NCBI GenBank assembly: GCA_030633305.1
Contig: DAOVTB010000013.1
Location: forward strand, 1-45,226
DNA: 45,226 bases
Source of the DNA: Candidatus Muiribacteriota bacterium
Lineage (GTDB): Bacteria; Muiribacteriota; DAOVTB01
Reading direction: 5' to 3'
Below, one piece after another: positions 34,741 to 43,723 of the stretch. The notes under the pieces were generated by a model. That model worked only from the letters and a program-made list of their open reading frames with translations. It did no database searches and was not told where the DNA came from. The first letter of the stretch is position 1. Every line of letters begins with the position of its first letter. Both the position numbers and the translations under genes were made by a program.

Positions 34741-36149
34741 TGAATAAACAATCAAACGCTTATAATTTCTCAAATATTATCATGTATATTCCAAAGTTAT
34801 TTTCTTCTTTTGGAAAAGGACAGGCACAGGGATCTGTCCCTACAATTATTGTTACGTTATTATTGTTTATTTGTTTTTCAACAGTAGCAACTGGGAAACA
34901 ATTGCTATTAAGAGATCTCCTTGAGATTGCTGAAAAACAGAATATTTCATTAAAAGTTGAAAAACTCAAAATAAAGAAACTTTGGATAGAGGAGAAGAAA
35001 GCTTCGAATCTGTTTATACCTGATCTTAAAATGTCATTTTCTACATCTACATCAAAATATCTGGATGATGCCCAGCGTACTACTTATGGTGAAAACTCTG
35101 ACGCTATAGTATATTCAGTGAAAATGAATCAAACATTTTATGCTTTGGGAAAAGGAACAATACTTCAACGTGATATTTCAAGATATAATACTGCAATTCA
35201 GAAGAATCTGTTCAGGAAAAAGAAAATTGATTTAAAAAAATTTGTAGTTGAGATTTTTACTAAACTAGTTAGAGAAAAAAGAAGAATAGCGATCTATGAA
35301 GAGACAATAATGCTTGCTGGAAAGCTTCTTGAAATTGCTAAGATTAATCAGCAGGTTGGTTTGACTCTTTATAATGATATTTTAAGGATTGATGTTCAAA
35401 AAAGAAATTTTGAAGTATCTCTTTTGCAAAGTAATAACCTGTTTGAAAAGTTATTGATTGATATGGCCAATCTTCTTAATATAGATGATTGGAGGTCATT
35501 GAAGATATTTCTTCCTGATAATGTTACTTACTATAAACCGTTTCCAGTCAATGAAAAGTTATGGGAAAAAAGGGTTAGAAAAGTTGATATTGATATGGAG
35601 CTCAAAAAGATACAGTTTTTTATGTATAGACGCATTTATAAAACTGCAAAAAAAGCTTATCTTCCAACACTTAATTTTAATGGTCAGTATAATTATAAAG
35701 ATAGATATGGACCTATTGATCATGGACGGGATTATTCTCTTGGAGTTTCGCTTGATGCAACCCTTTATGACAGTGGTGATCTGATTAATGAAATTAGAAA
35801 AGCAGGAAAGGATCTCCAGATAATCAAACTTGAAAGAAAAGACATTTCTAATTTAAAGATTGCATCATTCAGAAAAACAGTTTTAAGTTATGCTGAAGTA
35901 ATTAAAAGAATTAAAACTGATGAAAAATCAGTTGAACAGGCCCGGGAAAATATGAGGCTTGTAACTACCAGGTATAAAGCTGGTGATGCAACGATCATAG
36001 AATTAGTTGACGCTCAGCTTACTCAGACTTCATCTCTTCTTCAGATTTTAAATGGTTTTTATGATGAGAGGATACATCTGGCAGATCTGTTTATTCTAAC
36101 GCATGATTTTGAAAAATTAAAAAAATTGGATCGGAGACTTGTAAAATGA
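34740..36149 (+). CDS. TolC-like outer-membrane efflux protein with repeat-bearing leader
   Basis: Two OEP-type halves with long helices are visible (about 150-240 and 365-450, e.g. VEQARENMRLVTTRYKAGDA then TIIELVDAQLTQ). They would form the outer-membrane channel for the RND pump encoded downstream. The leader is odd. The hydrophobic signal segment (VTLLLFICFSTVATG, about 40-54) begins only after some 38 residues. Residues 25-35 (FGKGQAQGSVP) are encoded by a copy of the GGACAGGCACAG repeat. An internal Met15 offers a shorter but still repeat-containing leader. It overlaps tetR by one base and the adaptor gene by four. Confidence 0.85.
   Translation: MNKQSNAYNFSNIIMYIPKLFSSFGKGQAQGSVPTIIVTLLLFICFSTVATGKQLLLRDLLEIAEKQNISLKVEKLKIKKLWIEEKKASNLFIPDLKMSFSTSTSKYLDDAQRTTYGENSDAIVYSVKMNQTFYALGKGTILQRDISRYNTAIQKNLFRKKKIDLKKFVVEIFTKLVREKRRIAIYEETIMLAGKLLEIAKINQQVGLTLYNDILRIDVQKRNFEVSLLQSNNLFEKLLIDMANLLNIDDWRSLKIFLPDNVTYYKPFPVNEKLWEKRVRKVDIDMELKKIQFFMYRRIYKTAKKAYLPTLNFNGQYNYKDRYGPIDHGRDYSLGVSLDATLYDSGDLINEIRKAGKDLQIIKLERKDISNLKIASFRKTVLSYAEVIKRIKTDEKSVEQARENMRLVTTRYKAGDATIIELVDAQLTQTSSLLQILNGFYDERIHLADLFILTHDFEKLKKLDRRLVK
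34818..34844. repeat. Dispersed GGACAGGCACAG repeat inside a leader sequence
   Basis: GGACAGGCACAGGGATCTGT then CCCTACA closely matches the copy at 3952-3978. It lies in frame within the start region of the tolC-like gene and encodes GQAQGSVPT. Confidence 0.8.
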
Positions 36150-37192
36150 AAAAACTATTAATGGTATGCCTTACAATTGTGTCTTTATCAAGTCTAATTT
36201 ATGGAGTAAGTATTGAGACACATACTGTAATGACAGGAGAAATTCAGGAAAAATTAACTTTTTCAGGATCTGTTAAGCCGTTTCTTGAGACATTTGTAAC
36301 TTCTGATATCCGTGGCTTTGTTAAAAAGATCCTTGTTGATAATGGCATGAAAGTAAAGAAAAACGATGTTATGGTTATTATAGATTCTGCCAGATTTAAA
36401 AATACACTTCGACAGTGTCTTTCAATGTTGAAAATAAAAAAGCAGGCTGCGAAAGAATGTCGGAGTGATATGGAACGCTCAAAAATACTTATCAAAAAGA
36501 AAGTAATAAATCAGAAAAAATATGAAAGTTCTGAAACTTTGTATGTTCAGGCGAAATCCAGCCAGGACAGGGCGCAGGCTTCATGTCAACTGGCAAAACT
36601 TGATCTTTCCAGATGTTCCATACGCTCGATGATAGATGGCTATTTTGTAAATAGAAATGTTTTTGAAGGGCAGGCTGTCTCTTCGGCATCTGTCCTTGGG
36701 AAAGTCATAGATTTGAATAAAGTCTATGTCGAGGTAAAGATACCTGAAAACAAGATTCAATTACTAAAAATAGGGCAGACTTGCAAGATTGAAGAATCCT
36801 ATTTGGCAAAAGTATCACACATTGATCTGTATGCAGATAATACGCGGTCATTTCTGGTGAAATTGTTGATGGATAATAAAGACCTCAGATTTAAAGCTAA
36901 TATGTTTGTAAAAGGAAATATTATTGTGAATCATTACAAGGATATTCCGCTGATTCCTATGTCATCACTGATTTATGAAAAGGGAGAATATTCTGTTTTT
37001 GTTGCAAAAGATGGCAAGGCAACAAGAAAAAATGTTGAGATTATCGCCAGAGAAGGTGATAAATGTTATGCAAAAGGTATTAAAACAGGTGATGAACTTG
37101 TAGTTACTGGTCAGTTTAGCTTGAAAGACGGAATTGATGTTGAGATTGCAGAAGAGTCTCGCGCGGAGAACGCAGAGAAAAAGGGAAAATAA
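36146..37192 (+). CDS. RND-type periplasmic adaptor (membrane fusion protein)
   Basis: A signal peptide (about 1-20) is followed by barrel-sandwich, alpha-hairpin (about 85-140) and beta-barrel regions. Typical stretches are VTSDIRGFVKKILVDNGMKV, then LSRCSIRSMIDGYFVNRNVF, and VYVEVKIPENKIQLLKIGQ. At 348 residues it is at the short end of the AcrA/MexA-like family. The last dozen residues (SRAENAEKKGK) are encoded by a dispersed repeat. The gene overlaps the tolC-like gene by four bases (ATGA) and stops directly before the pump's ATG. It links the inner-membrane pump with the outer-membrane channel. Confidence 0.88.
   Translation: MKKLLMVCLTIVSLSSLIYGVSIETHTVMTGEIQEKLTFSGSVKPFLETFVTSDIRGFVKKILVDNGMKVKKNDVMVIIDSARFKNTLRQCLSMLKIKKQAAKECRSDMERSKILIKKKVINQKKYESSETLYVQAKSSQDRAQASCQLAKLDLSRCSIRSMIDGYFVNRNVFEGQAVSSASVLGKVIDLNKVYVEVKIPENKIQLLKIGQTCKIEESYLAKVSHIDLYADNTRSFLVKLLMDNKDLRFKANMFVKGNIIVNHYKDIPLIPMSSLIYEKGEYSVFVAKDGKATRKNVEIIAREGDKCYAKGIKTGDELVVTGQFSLKDGIDVEIAEESRAENAEKKGK
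37156..37186. repeat. GAACGCAGAG repeat at the adaptor/pump gene junction
   Basis: GTCTCGCGCGGAGAACGCAG then AGAAAAAGGG. It encodes the adaptor's last residues, and its AAAGGGA end also supplies the SD of the RND pump gene. Confidence 0.7.
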
Positions 37193-40100
37193 ATGAATAT
37201 AGCAAAGTTTGCTGTTGATAAACCCGTAACGGTTATAATGATACTCCTTGCGCTTTTTGCTGCAGGTGCAGGTGCTTTGGTTTCATTGAATGTTGATCTG
37301 TTCCCTAATATAGAATTTCCAATGGCATTTATTCAATCGCCATATCCTGGTGTTGATCCTGCCGAGATGGAGAATATTGTAACCAAAAAAATTGAAGATG
37401 AGATCAATACCGTAGATAATGTTAAAAACATAAATTCTACATCCCTTGAGGGTTTTTCTCATATTATGGTTGAATTTAAATGGGGGACTGATATTGATTT
37501 TGCGTCAATTGATCTTAGGGAAAAAGTTGATATTGCAAAAAGAAAACTTCCCCGAGACATGGAACAGATTACTGTGGGGAAATTTGATATAAATGCAAGA
37601 CCTGTATTTAATATTGCTCTTGGTGGTGATTATACTCTTAAAGAGTTGAGAGATCTTGCTGATAAAGAAATAAAGCCTGCTTTTGAAAGATTGAGTGGAA
37701 TTGCAAATGTAGAGATATTTGGTGGGCTGGAGCGGGAAATTCGGGTAAAAGTTGATAACAATAAGTTAAAAGCACTTAATATTCCAATAAAAGATGTGAT
37801 AGAAGCTCTTAACAGTGATAATAAGAATACTCCTGTTGGAAATATTATAGAAGGAAATTTTAAGTATCTCATAAGATCTGAAGGAGAAGCAAAAAAACCT
37901 TCCGATCTTGAAAATATAATTGTAAAAGAAATAAATGGTCGTCCTATTTATTTATCGGAACTTGCAAGAGTTGAAGATTCATTTAAAGATATTATTTCTG
38001 TTTCTCGATTAAATGATAAACCTGCAGTTACAATGGCGTTGAAAAAAGAGGCCGATGCAAATCCTGTAAAACTTTCAGATATGATTAAGAAACTGGTTCC
38101 AGATCTTGAAAAAAAATATGATGGAAAACTGAAAATAACAATAAGTCAGGATAGAAGTGATTTTATTCGGGATTCTATTGAAATGGTCAAGAGTAATGCC
38201 ATGTCAGGTGCAGTATTGGCAATTATTGTACTTATACTATTTCTTAAGAATTTCCGGTCTACTTTTATTATTGGTCTTAGTATCCCTCTTGCAGTTGTTA
38301 TTACATTTGGTTTTTTATATATGAACAAGATGACATTAAATTTGATGACTCTCGGTGGACTTGCACTTGGTATTGGGATGATGGTGGATAATGCGATTGT
38401 TGTGTTGGAAAACATCTACAGGTATCTGGTTGAAAAAAATTCAGCGGTGAAAAAAGATATTGAAATAATTTTGGATAGAGTTTTAAATACGCCTTCTTAT
38501 GATGATGTCACAATTGAACAGACAGCAGAAGTGATTATGTCTGAGTATGAAAATGTATTTAAAGATTTCAGGAGATCAGAAGAAAGTTTAAAAACAGTAC
38601 AGAAGGGAATAACTGGCTTTAAGAAAAAAAGGAAAAAACTTACCGTTCAAATACTTCATAAATTGTTTTTGAAAGTAAATGCACGTGAAGAGAAGCTTGA
38701 ATTAAGAGAATCTGCTGTTAAAGGAACATCAGAAGTAATGCTAGCTGTTCTTGCATCTACAATGACTACGATGGCTGTTTTTCTTCCAATTGCATTTGTA
38801 CCAGGAATTGTAGGGCAGATTTTTTTCAGTATGTCACTGGCAATTGTATTCTCGCTTGCGGCTTCGTATATTGTTGCTGTAATCCTTGTACCAATGCTTT
38901 CTTCAAGAATTCTTAAAATTCATAAAAAACCAAATGAATTTATTATTAATATAATAAAGGCGATTTACAGGTTTGTCCTGAAAATATTACTTTGCCACTG
39001 GACTGTTAGTTTAGTTTATTTTTTAAGTGTCATGTATCTTTTGTATTTTAGTTTCAGTTATCTGCCTGCCATGTCTTTTTTTCCTGATATGGATAGAAGA
39101 AGTTTCATAGTTAAATACGAAACTCCTGAAGGTACTTCTGTTGACGAAACTGATAAGGTAACAAAAAGGATTGAAGAAATTTTAAAGACATTTCCTGAAG
39201 TCGATAAGATCACATCAAATTCCCAAATGGGGGAAGGAAGTGTAACCATAGCGTTATTCCCACTTGAAAAAGCAACTCTTTTAATAACCATTGCTGAATA
39301 TCTGGGATTTAAGAAAAAATCAACTGCAAAAAGCACAGACGAAATCATTAAATCAGTGCGTCCATTTATGAAAAAAGTTCCAGGTTACAGCAGAATTGAA
39401 TATTCCAAACCCAAAATGGGAGGGCCTGGTGGTGGAAAACCTGTTCAAATTGAAGTTTCAGGTGCTGATATTAAAGAAATAGAAAAGATCTGTATAATGA
39501 TAACTGAAAAAATCAGTGGCGTGAAAGGGCTTAAGGAACTTGAGAGTGGAGTGAAAACAGGAAGACCTGAGATAAAAATAAATTTTGATCGGGAAAAACT
39601 TAGAGATCTTGATCAGGATCTTGGTGAAGTGGCCGGAATGGTCAGAAGCTATGTTTTTGGAAGTCTTGCAGGAAAATATAAGGAATCAAACGAAGAGTAT
39701 GATATCCGAGTTGAAATTGATGACATTTATAAAAATGAGATTAGGAAACTAGCAAATCTTGAACTTATTCTTGGAAAAAACAAGGTAGTAACTTTGTCCC
39801 AAATAGCAACTGTTTTTGAAACAAAAGGATATACAAAGATCAAGAGAAAGAATCTAAAAAGATTGATTATGGTACAGGCTGATCTTGAAAATAGACCAAT
39901 TGGTGCCGTTACTAAAGACATTGATAAGATTTTAAAGACCCTGAAACTTCCATCTGGTTATAGTTATAAATTTGGTGGGGAAGAGGAAGAAAGGGCAGAA
40001 TCATTTGGTAATCTGGGAATAGCTTTGTTCGCATCAGTAATACTTGTTTATATGATAATGGCTTCTCAGTTTGAATCATTTGCATATCCGTTTGTTATAA

Positions 40101-40693
40101 TGTTTACGATACCTCTTTCAATAATTGGAGTTATCCTGTCTTTAAATATTTATGGTTTCCCATTTTCGATTACTGCAATGATCGGGATTATCATGTTGGC
40201 TGGTATTGTTGTGAATAATGGTATTCTTTTAATAGACTATACAAATCAAAGACGTGAAGAACTTGGTGAATCAAACAAGGAAGCAGCTTTGCAGGCTGGT
40301 TGTGTTAGACTTAGGCCTATACTTATGACAACATTGACTACTGTTCTGGGGATGCTTCCATTGTCACTTGGGATTGGTGCAGGTGCTGACTTTTATCAAC
40401 CGCTTGCAATCGCAGTTATTGGTGGTCTTTCTGTGTCAACTTTTTTTACTTTAACTTTTATTCCAGTAACTTATTACCTTGTCGATATGATTATGAATCT
40501 TATCAAAAGGTTCATTTTATTTATTTTTCCATATTTGAAATGGATTATTATAATAGTATTAACAATTGTTCTGATTTATATTGCAGTCACATTAACACAA
40601 TTGGTGATGCATCACGGAATGAAGGGTGCTTTTGAATTGATTTTTAAAGATGGAATGACGGTTACCATTAAAACATTTTTAAAGAGCAGGTGA
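37193..40693 (+). CDS. RND (AcrB/HAE1-type) efflux pump with cytoplasmic insertion
   Basis: The 1166-residue product follows the AcrB plan. TM1 and the porter half (SLNVDLFPNIEFP, YPGVDPAEMEN) are followed by the TM2-TM6 block, the second porter half and TM8-TM12. TM4 carries MMVDNAIVVLEN with Asp399, matching the first proton-relay aspartate of AcrB. The second aspartate is Asn, and the TM10 lysine position is Asn (VVNNGILLIDY), as in many non-proteobacterial members. About 90 extra charged residues (about 415-505) are inserted after TM4, and an extra hydrophobic segment follows TM12 (about 1105-1130). AcrB itself has about 1050 residues. The substrate is unknown. It is the last gene of the operon. 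Confidence 0.93.
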   Translation: MNIAKFAVDKPVTVIMILLALFAAGAGALVSLNVDLFPNIEFPMAFIQSPYPGVDPAEMENIVTKKIEDEINTVDNVKNINSTSLEGFSHIMVEFKWGTDIDFASIDLREKVDIAKRKLPRDMEQITVGKFDINARPVFNIALGGDYTLKELRDLADKEIKPAFERLSGIANVEIFGGLEREIRVKVDNNKLKALNIPIKDVIEALNSDNKNTPVGNIIEGNFKYLIRSEGEAKKPSDLENIIVKEINGRPIYLSELARVEDSFKDIISVSRLNDKPAVTMALKKEADANPVKLSDMIKKLVPDLEKKYDGKLKITISQDRSDFIRDSIEMVKSNAMSGAVLAIIVLILFLKNFRSTFIIGLSIPLAVVITFGFLYMNKMTLNLMTLGGLALGIGMMVDNAIVVLENIYRYLVEKNSAVKKDIEIILDRVLNTPSYDDVTIEQTAEVIMSEYENVFKDFRRSEESLKTVQKGITGFKKKRKKLTVQILHKLFLKVNAREEKLELRESAVKGTSEVMLAVLASTMTTMAVFLPIAFVPGIVGQIFFSMSLAIVFSLAASYIVAVILVPMLSSRILKIHKKPNEFIINIIKAIYRFVLKILLCHWTVSLVYFLSVMYLLYFSFSYLPAMSFFPDMDRRSFIVKYETPEGTSVDETDKVTKRIEEILKTFPEVDKITSNSQMGEGSVTIALFPLEKATLLITIAEYLGFKKKSTAKSTDEIIKSVRPFMKKVPGYSRIEYSKPKMGGPGGGKPVQIEVSGADIKEIEKICIMITEKISGVKGLKELESGVKTGRPEIKINFDREKLRDLDQDLGEVAGMVRSYVFGSLAGKYKESNEEYDIRVEIDDIYKNEIRKLANLELILGKNKVVTLSQIATVFETKGYTKIKRKNLKRLIMVQADLENRPIGAVTKDIDKILKTLKLPSGYSYKFGGEEEERAESFGNLGIALFASVILVYMIMASQFESFAYPFVIMFTIPLSIIGVILSLNIYGFPFSITAMIGIIMLAGIVVNNGILLIDYTNQRREELGESNKEAALQAGCVRLRPILMTTLTTVLGMLPLSLGIGAGADFYQPLAIAVIGGLSVSTFFTLTFIPVTYYLVDMIMNLIKRFILFIFPYLKWIIIIVLTIVLIYIAVTLTQLVMHHGMKGAFELIFKDGMTVTIKTFLKSR

Positions 40694-40719
40694 GTTACTT
40701 ATCTTTAGGTATAATAAAA

Positions 40720-41493
40720 TTAAAAAAGTGTAATTATTTTATCAAAAAGCCCTGAAAGTTTAAACGACATTATAAGTACAGCCACGATGAGAAACTTTTT
40801 AATCCATTTATCACCTTTTTTTATCGATAATCTCGATGCGATCCATCCTCCAGCGGCATATCCTGTTGATAAAACAGCTGCATACATCCAGTTTATCTTT
40901 CCGTTCATGGCAAAAAGGACTACAGCAACAGGAGTATAAATAAGAATAACAGTGACTTTTATGCAATTAGTTTTTAACAGGCTTATGTTATGGATACTTG
41001 TTAATGTTACAATTATTATTAGACCAACTCCTGCCTGTATGAATCCGCCATAAATTCCTACAAAGAAAAATGCTGTAAAACATATCATCTTATGTTTAAA
41101 CTCGACCCTTTCCTTACCATGGGAAATTCTTCCTGCAGGATTCCAAAGTATCAGTCCTAGAACGATCAACATGACCCCGGACAGTATCAGCTGGAAAGTC
41201 GCGTCTTTGACTTTCATCGCTATACTGGCACCGATTGCAGCGCCAGTAGTAGAAGATATTGCCAGGAAAAAACTGTATTTGAATTTGGAAAGTCCTTCTT
41301 TTTTAAATGCAGCGACTGAAAAAAGAGTTTGTACAAGAATTCCGACTCTGTTTGTTGCGTTAGCCACTGTTGGCGGAAGACCGAAAAAAATCAATGCTGG
41401 AAGTGTCAGTAATGATCCGCCGCCTGCCATTACATTAATAAAACCGGCAATTGCACCTGCAATAAGTAAGCAAAAAATTGAAATAAAAGTCAT
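40720..41493 (-). CDS. TauE/SafE-family membrane permease
   Basis: The 257-residue, about eight-span protein has the family's features: AGAIAGFINVMAGGGSLLTLPALIFFGLPP near the start (in two hydrophobic pieces), then the duplicated second half beginning GGFIQAGVGLIII. Members export sulfite, sulfoacetate or other small organic anions, or move sulfur compounds; the substrate here is unknown. The start overlaps the stop of the S41 peptidase gene by four bases and lacks its own SD, so translation is probably coupled. It converges with the RND gene. Confidence 0.88.
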   Translation of the reverse strand: MTFISIFCLLIAGAIAGFINVMAGGGSLLTLPALIFFGLPPTVANATNRVGILVQTLFSVAAFKKEGLSKFKYSFFLAISSTTGAAIGASIAMKVKDATFQLILSGVMLIVLGLILWNPAGRISHGKERVEFKHKMICFTAFFFVGIYGGFIQAGVGLIIIVTLTSIHNISLLKTNCIKVTVILIYTPVAVVLFAMNGKINWMYAAVLSTGYAAGGWIASRLSIKKGDKWIKKFLIVAVLIMSFKLSGLFDKIITLF

Positions 41494-43403
41494 TTTATAA
41501 CATTAAATTTTAAATCATCGATCCATAGTTTTCCAGATATCGAAAGAAATATGTTAAAACTTGCGTCATAAGCATCAAGTTTTTCAAGATCAATAAGCTT
41601 TGTTTCTTTTTTCCAATCGAAATCACCAATATAATTATTAATTTTAAAATTATATTTTCCATTTACATCACGATACATAATTCCAACATAACAGTTATTA
41701 AATTGTCGACCCTGTCTTTGGAGACCTTCACCTTTTATCTCATAGCTGTAATTTAATCTTTTGATATTTTGTGGAATTTTAATTTCCAAGGAGTAGAATT
41801 TTCGGGTTTGACCATTGGTTTCAATACAAAGACTACTTTTTCCCTGGTTGAAAATTTTTGTATCTTGAATGATTTTGCTATAAGGTCCTTCTCCGGTTCT
41901 AGCGCCAATATCCATTGTCATATTTTCAGGGATTCCATTTTGAAAAACCTCAAAGTCTATGTTATTTAACTTGATTCTTTTTCCAAGTTGCGGCATGTAC
42001 GTTTTAGGTTTGGCAATCCAGGATGTGATAGCATCAACAGGCTTATCGGTATCAAGCCAGTAATTTGGGATGTATCCATAACCTTCTTTAGAATCTTCTG
42101 CAATAAATAACTTGCTAGGTAAAGCAAATAGAATTTTTGAGTGTTTTAGTATGTAAGTACGAACTTCACCAAAAGTACCCATTCCTGCAGTATTTTCTCC
42201 GATCAATAAGTTGTCAGACACTGATTTTGAAAAAGCCACAGTTGCCTCGCCAGATGATGCGACCCATCTATTTACCAGTGTGATTACTTTTCCTTTAAAT
42301 TTGCCAGTTGCTTGTGTAGACAAAGGTGATCCCAATTTCCAGAATTTTATAGGATTTGTTCTTGCTCTTTTTAGTTCCCTGCGTGAATCATCAATTAAAT
42401 TTTTAATATATGGCGGAGATTTTTCTTTGTTTAAATTGGACCAGCTTTGAAGAATTGCTGGTGATTCAAGCGCACCGCCAGTTTTAAGCCAATGAGCAAC
42501 GCCATTTAGATTTGTAAAAAATCTTTTAGAATAACTGGATGATCCACCGCTATTATTTGTTACATCAAGTATTATCACACTCTGGTCTTTTAATTTACTT
42601 CCAGATTCTGAATATTGATCCAGTTGCTTATGATATTTTGTAGCAAACGATCCAACTTTTATTACGTTGTATCCATTTATGATTTTCTGTGCATATATGT
42701 CACTATTATTACTTCTTTTGGCAAGTCTGCATGAATGTAAAGGTACTGTAGAGTTAAATCCATCAAACTCCAGTTTCATTTCCGGAGTGTATGTGAAGGA
42801 CTGTGTTCCAACAAGAAAATAATTTTTACTCGGTGGAGCAAGAGTTTTAAATAAATATTTTGTGTTTCCAATATATTTACTTCCGATTTTGATATTATCT
42901 ATTTCAGAAGCTATTACAATATAGTTATTATTTTTCTTTTCAATGACCAGATCAGTAAAATAGGAATCAAAATGCTTATTAAATCTGTGCCATCTATGCC
43001 CTTTGAATGCAAGATGGCAATCTATGATTGGATTTAACTCCGCTAATATAATTTTTTCAATATCAATAATTTTTACTGTATTACTTTTCCTGGCGAGTTC
43101 TCTGAGTTTAGAGTATAAATTTTGAAAACTAATACCCTTATTTTTCCAAAAATCAAGACCACTGTATGAAGTTTCAAAAAGATATTCAATCATATTTATG
43201 TCAATTAGTGCCTCGTTGGAACTGATTATTTCAGGACATTTTTCTTTTTTTAACATTTGAATTGTTTTAAATTTTACTTTTTGCGATAAAGTGTTGATGT
43301 AGCCTTTAAGAGAATCTGGGATATTGTCATTAGAAAATACTGTACCTGGCAATGTGAACATAATTAATAATAATAGAATTGAAACATGATATAATCTATT
43401 CAT
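41490..43403 (-). CDS. Exported S41-family peptidase with C-terminal beta-sandwich
   Basis: A signal peptide (about 1-25, ending VFSND) is followed by an S41-type core. This includes VIILDVTNNSGGSSS and the catalytic-serine region NRWVASSGEATVAFSKS (Ser383/Ser384). The GENTAGMGTFGEV and YGYIPNYWLDTDKPVDA stretches are typical of tail-specific/tricorn-like peptidases. The last 130 residues look like a jelly-roll domain ending IDDLKFNV. It probably acts in the periplasm or outside. GGAG before the ATG at 43403 fixes the start; a longer frame from 43448 lacks one. It is coupled to the TauE/SafE gene by a four-base overlap. I see no PDZ domain. Confidence 0.82.
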   Translation of the reverse strand: MNRLYHVSILLLLIMFTLPGTVFSNDNIPDSLKGYINTLSQKVKFKTIQMLKKEKCPEIISSNEALIDINMIEYLFETSYSGLDFWKNKGISFQNLYSKLRELARKSNTVKIIDIEKIILAELNPIIDCHLAFKGHRWHRFNKHFDSYFTDLVIEKKNNNYIVIASEIDNIKIGSKYIGNTKYLFKTLAPPSKNYFLVGTQSFTYTPEMKLEFDGFNSTVPLHSCRLAKRSNNSDIYAQKIINGYNVIKVGSFATKYHKQLDQYSESGSKLKDQSVIILDVTNNSGGSSSYSKRFFTNLNGVAHWLKTGGALESPAILQSWSNLNKEKSPPYIKNLIDDSRRELKRARTNPIKFWKLGSPLSTQATGKFKGKVITLVNRWVASSGEATVAFSKSVSDNLLIGENTAGMGTFGEVRTYILKHSKILFALPSKLFIAEDSKEGYGYIPNYWLDTDKPVDAITSWIAKPKTYMPQLGKRIKLNNIDFEVFQNGIPENMTMDIGARTGEGPYSKIIQDTKIFNQGKSSLCIETNGQTRKFYSLEIKIPQNIKRLNYSYEIKGEGLQRQGRQFNNCYVGIMYRDVNGKYNFKINNYIGDFDWKKETKLIDLEKLDAYDASFNIFLSISGKLWIDDLKFNVIK

Positions 43404-43569
43404 ATAGACTCCGATAAATTTTAATTTGTTGTATTCTATCATATGCAAAAAAATAATAAGAAAAAAGATTCTCGCGCAGAGAACGCGGAGGACGCAGAGG
43501 GTTATAGAATAAAAAATAAGAAAAATTTACCATGAAGAAAAAGAATGAGGACAAATAGTTAATATAAAA

Positions 43570-43629
43570 GGGGTCAGAAGTGAGTTTTGTGAACTTGATG
43601 TTCAAGTTCATGAAAGTTACCCTGACCCC
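43570..43629. repeat. 60-bp palindromic repeat, copy 2 (inverted)
   Basis: It has GGGGTC and GACCCC ends around GAACTTGATGTTCAAGTTC. Its reverse complement aligns without gaps to 19268-19327, including AACTTTCATGAACTTGAA and TCAAGTTCACAAAA. Confidence 0.85.
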
Positions 43630-43637
43630 AGCGCCAG

Positions 43638-43723
43638 ATAACTTTTTTCAACCAAATCTCTATAATGGTACAGGTAACATATAACTTTTTTGAATCAAAT
43701 CAATAAAATGGTACAGGTTACAC
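43638..43723. repeat. Tandem duplication of a 43-bp unit
   Basis: Unit 1 (43638-43680) and unit 2 (43681-43723) both start ATAACTTTTTT and carry AATGGTACAGGT(A/T)ACA near the end. They abut exactly. The middle of the unit has diverged. Confidence 0.75.
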
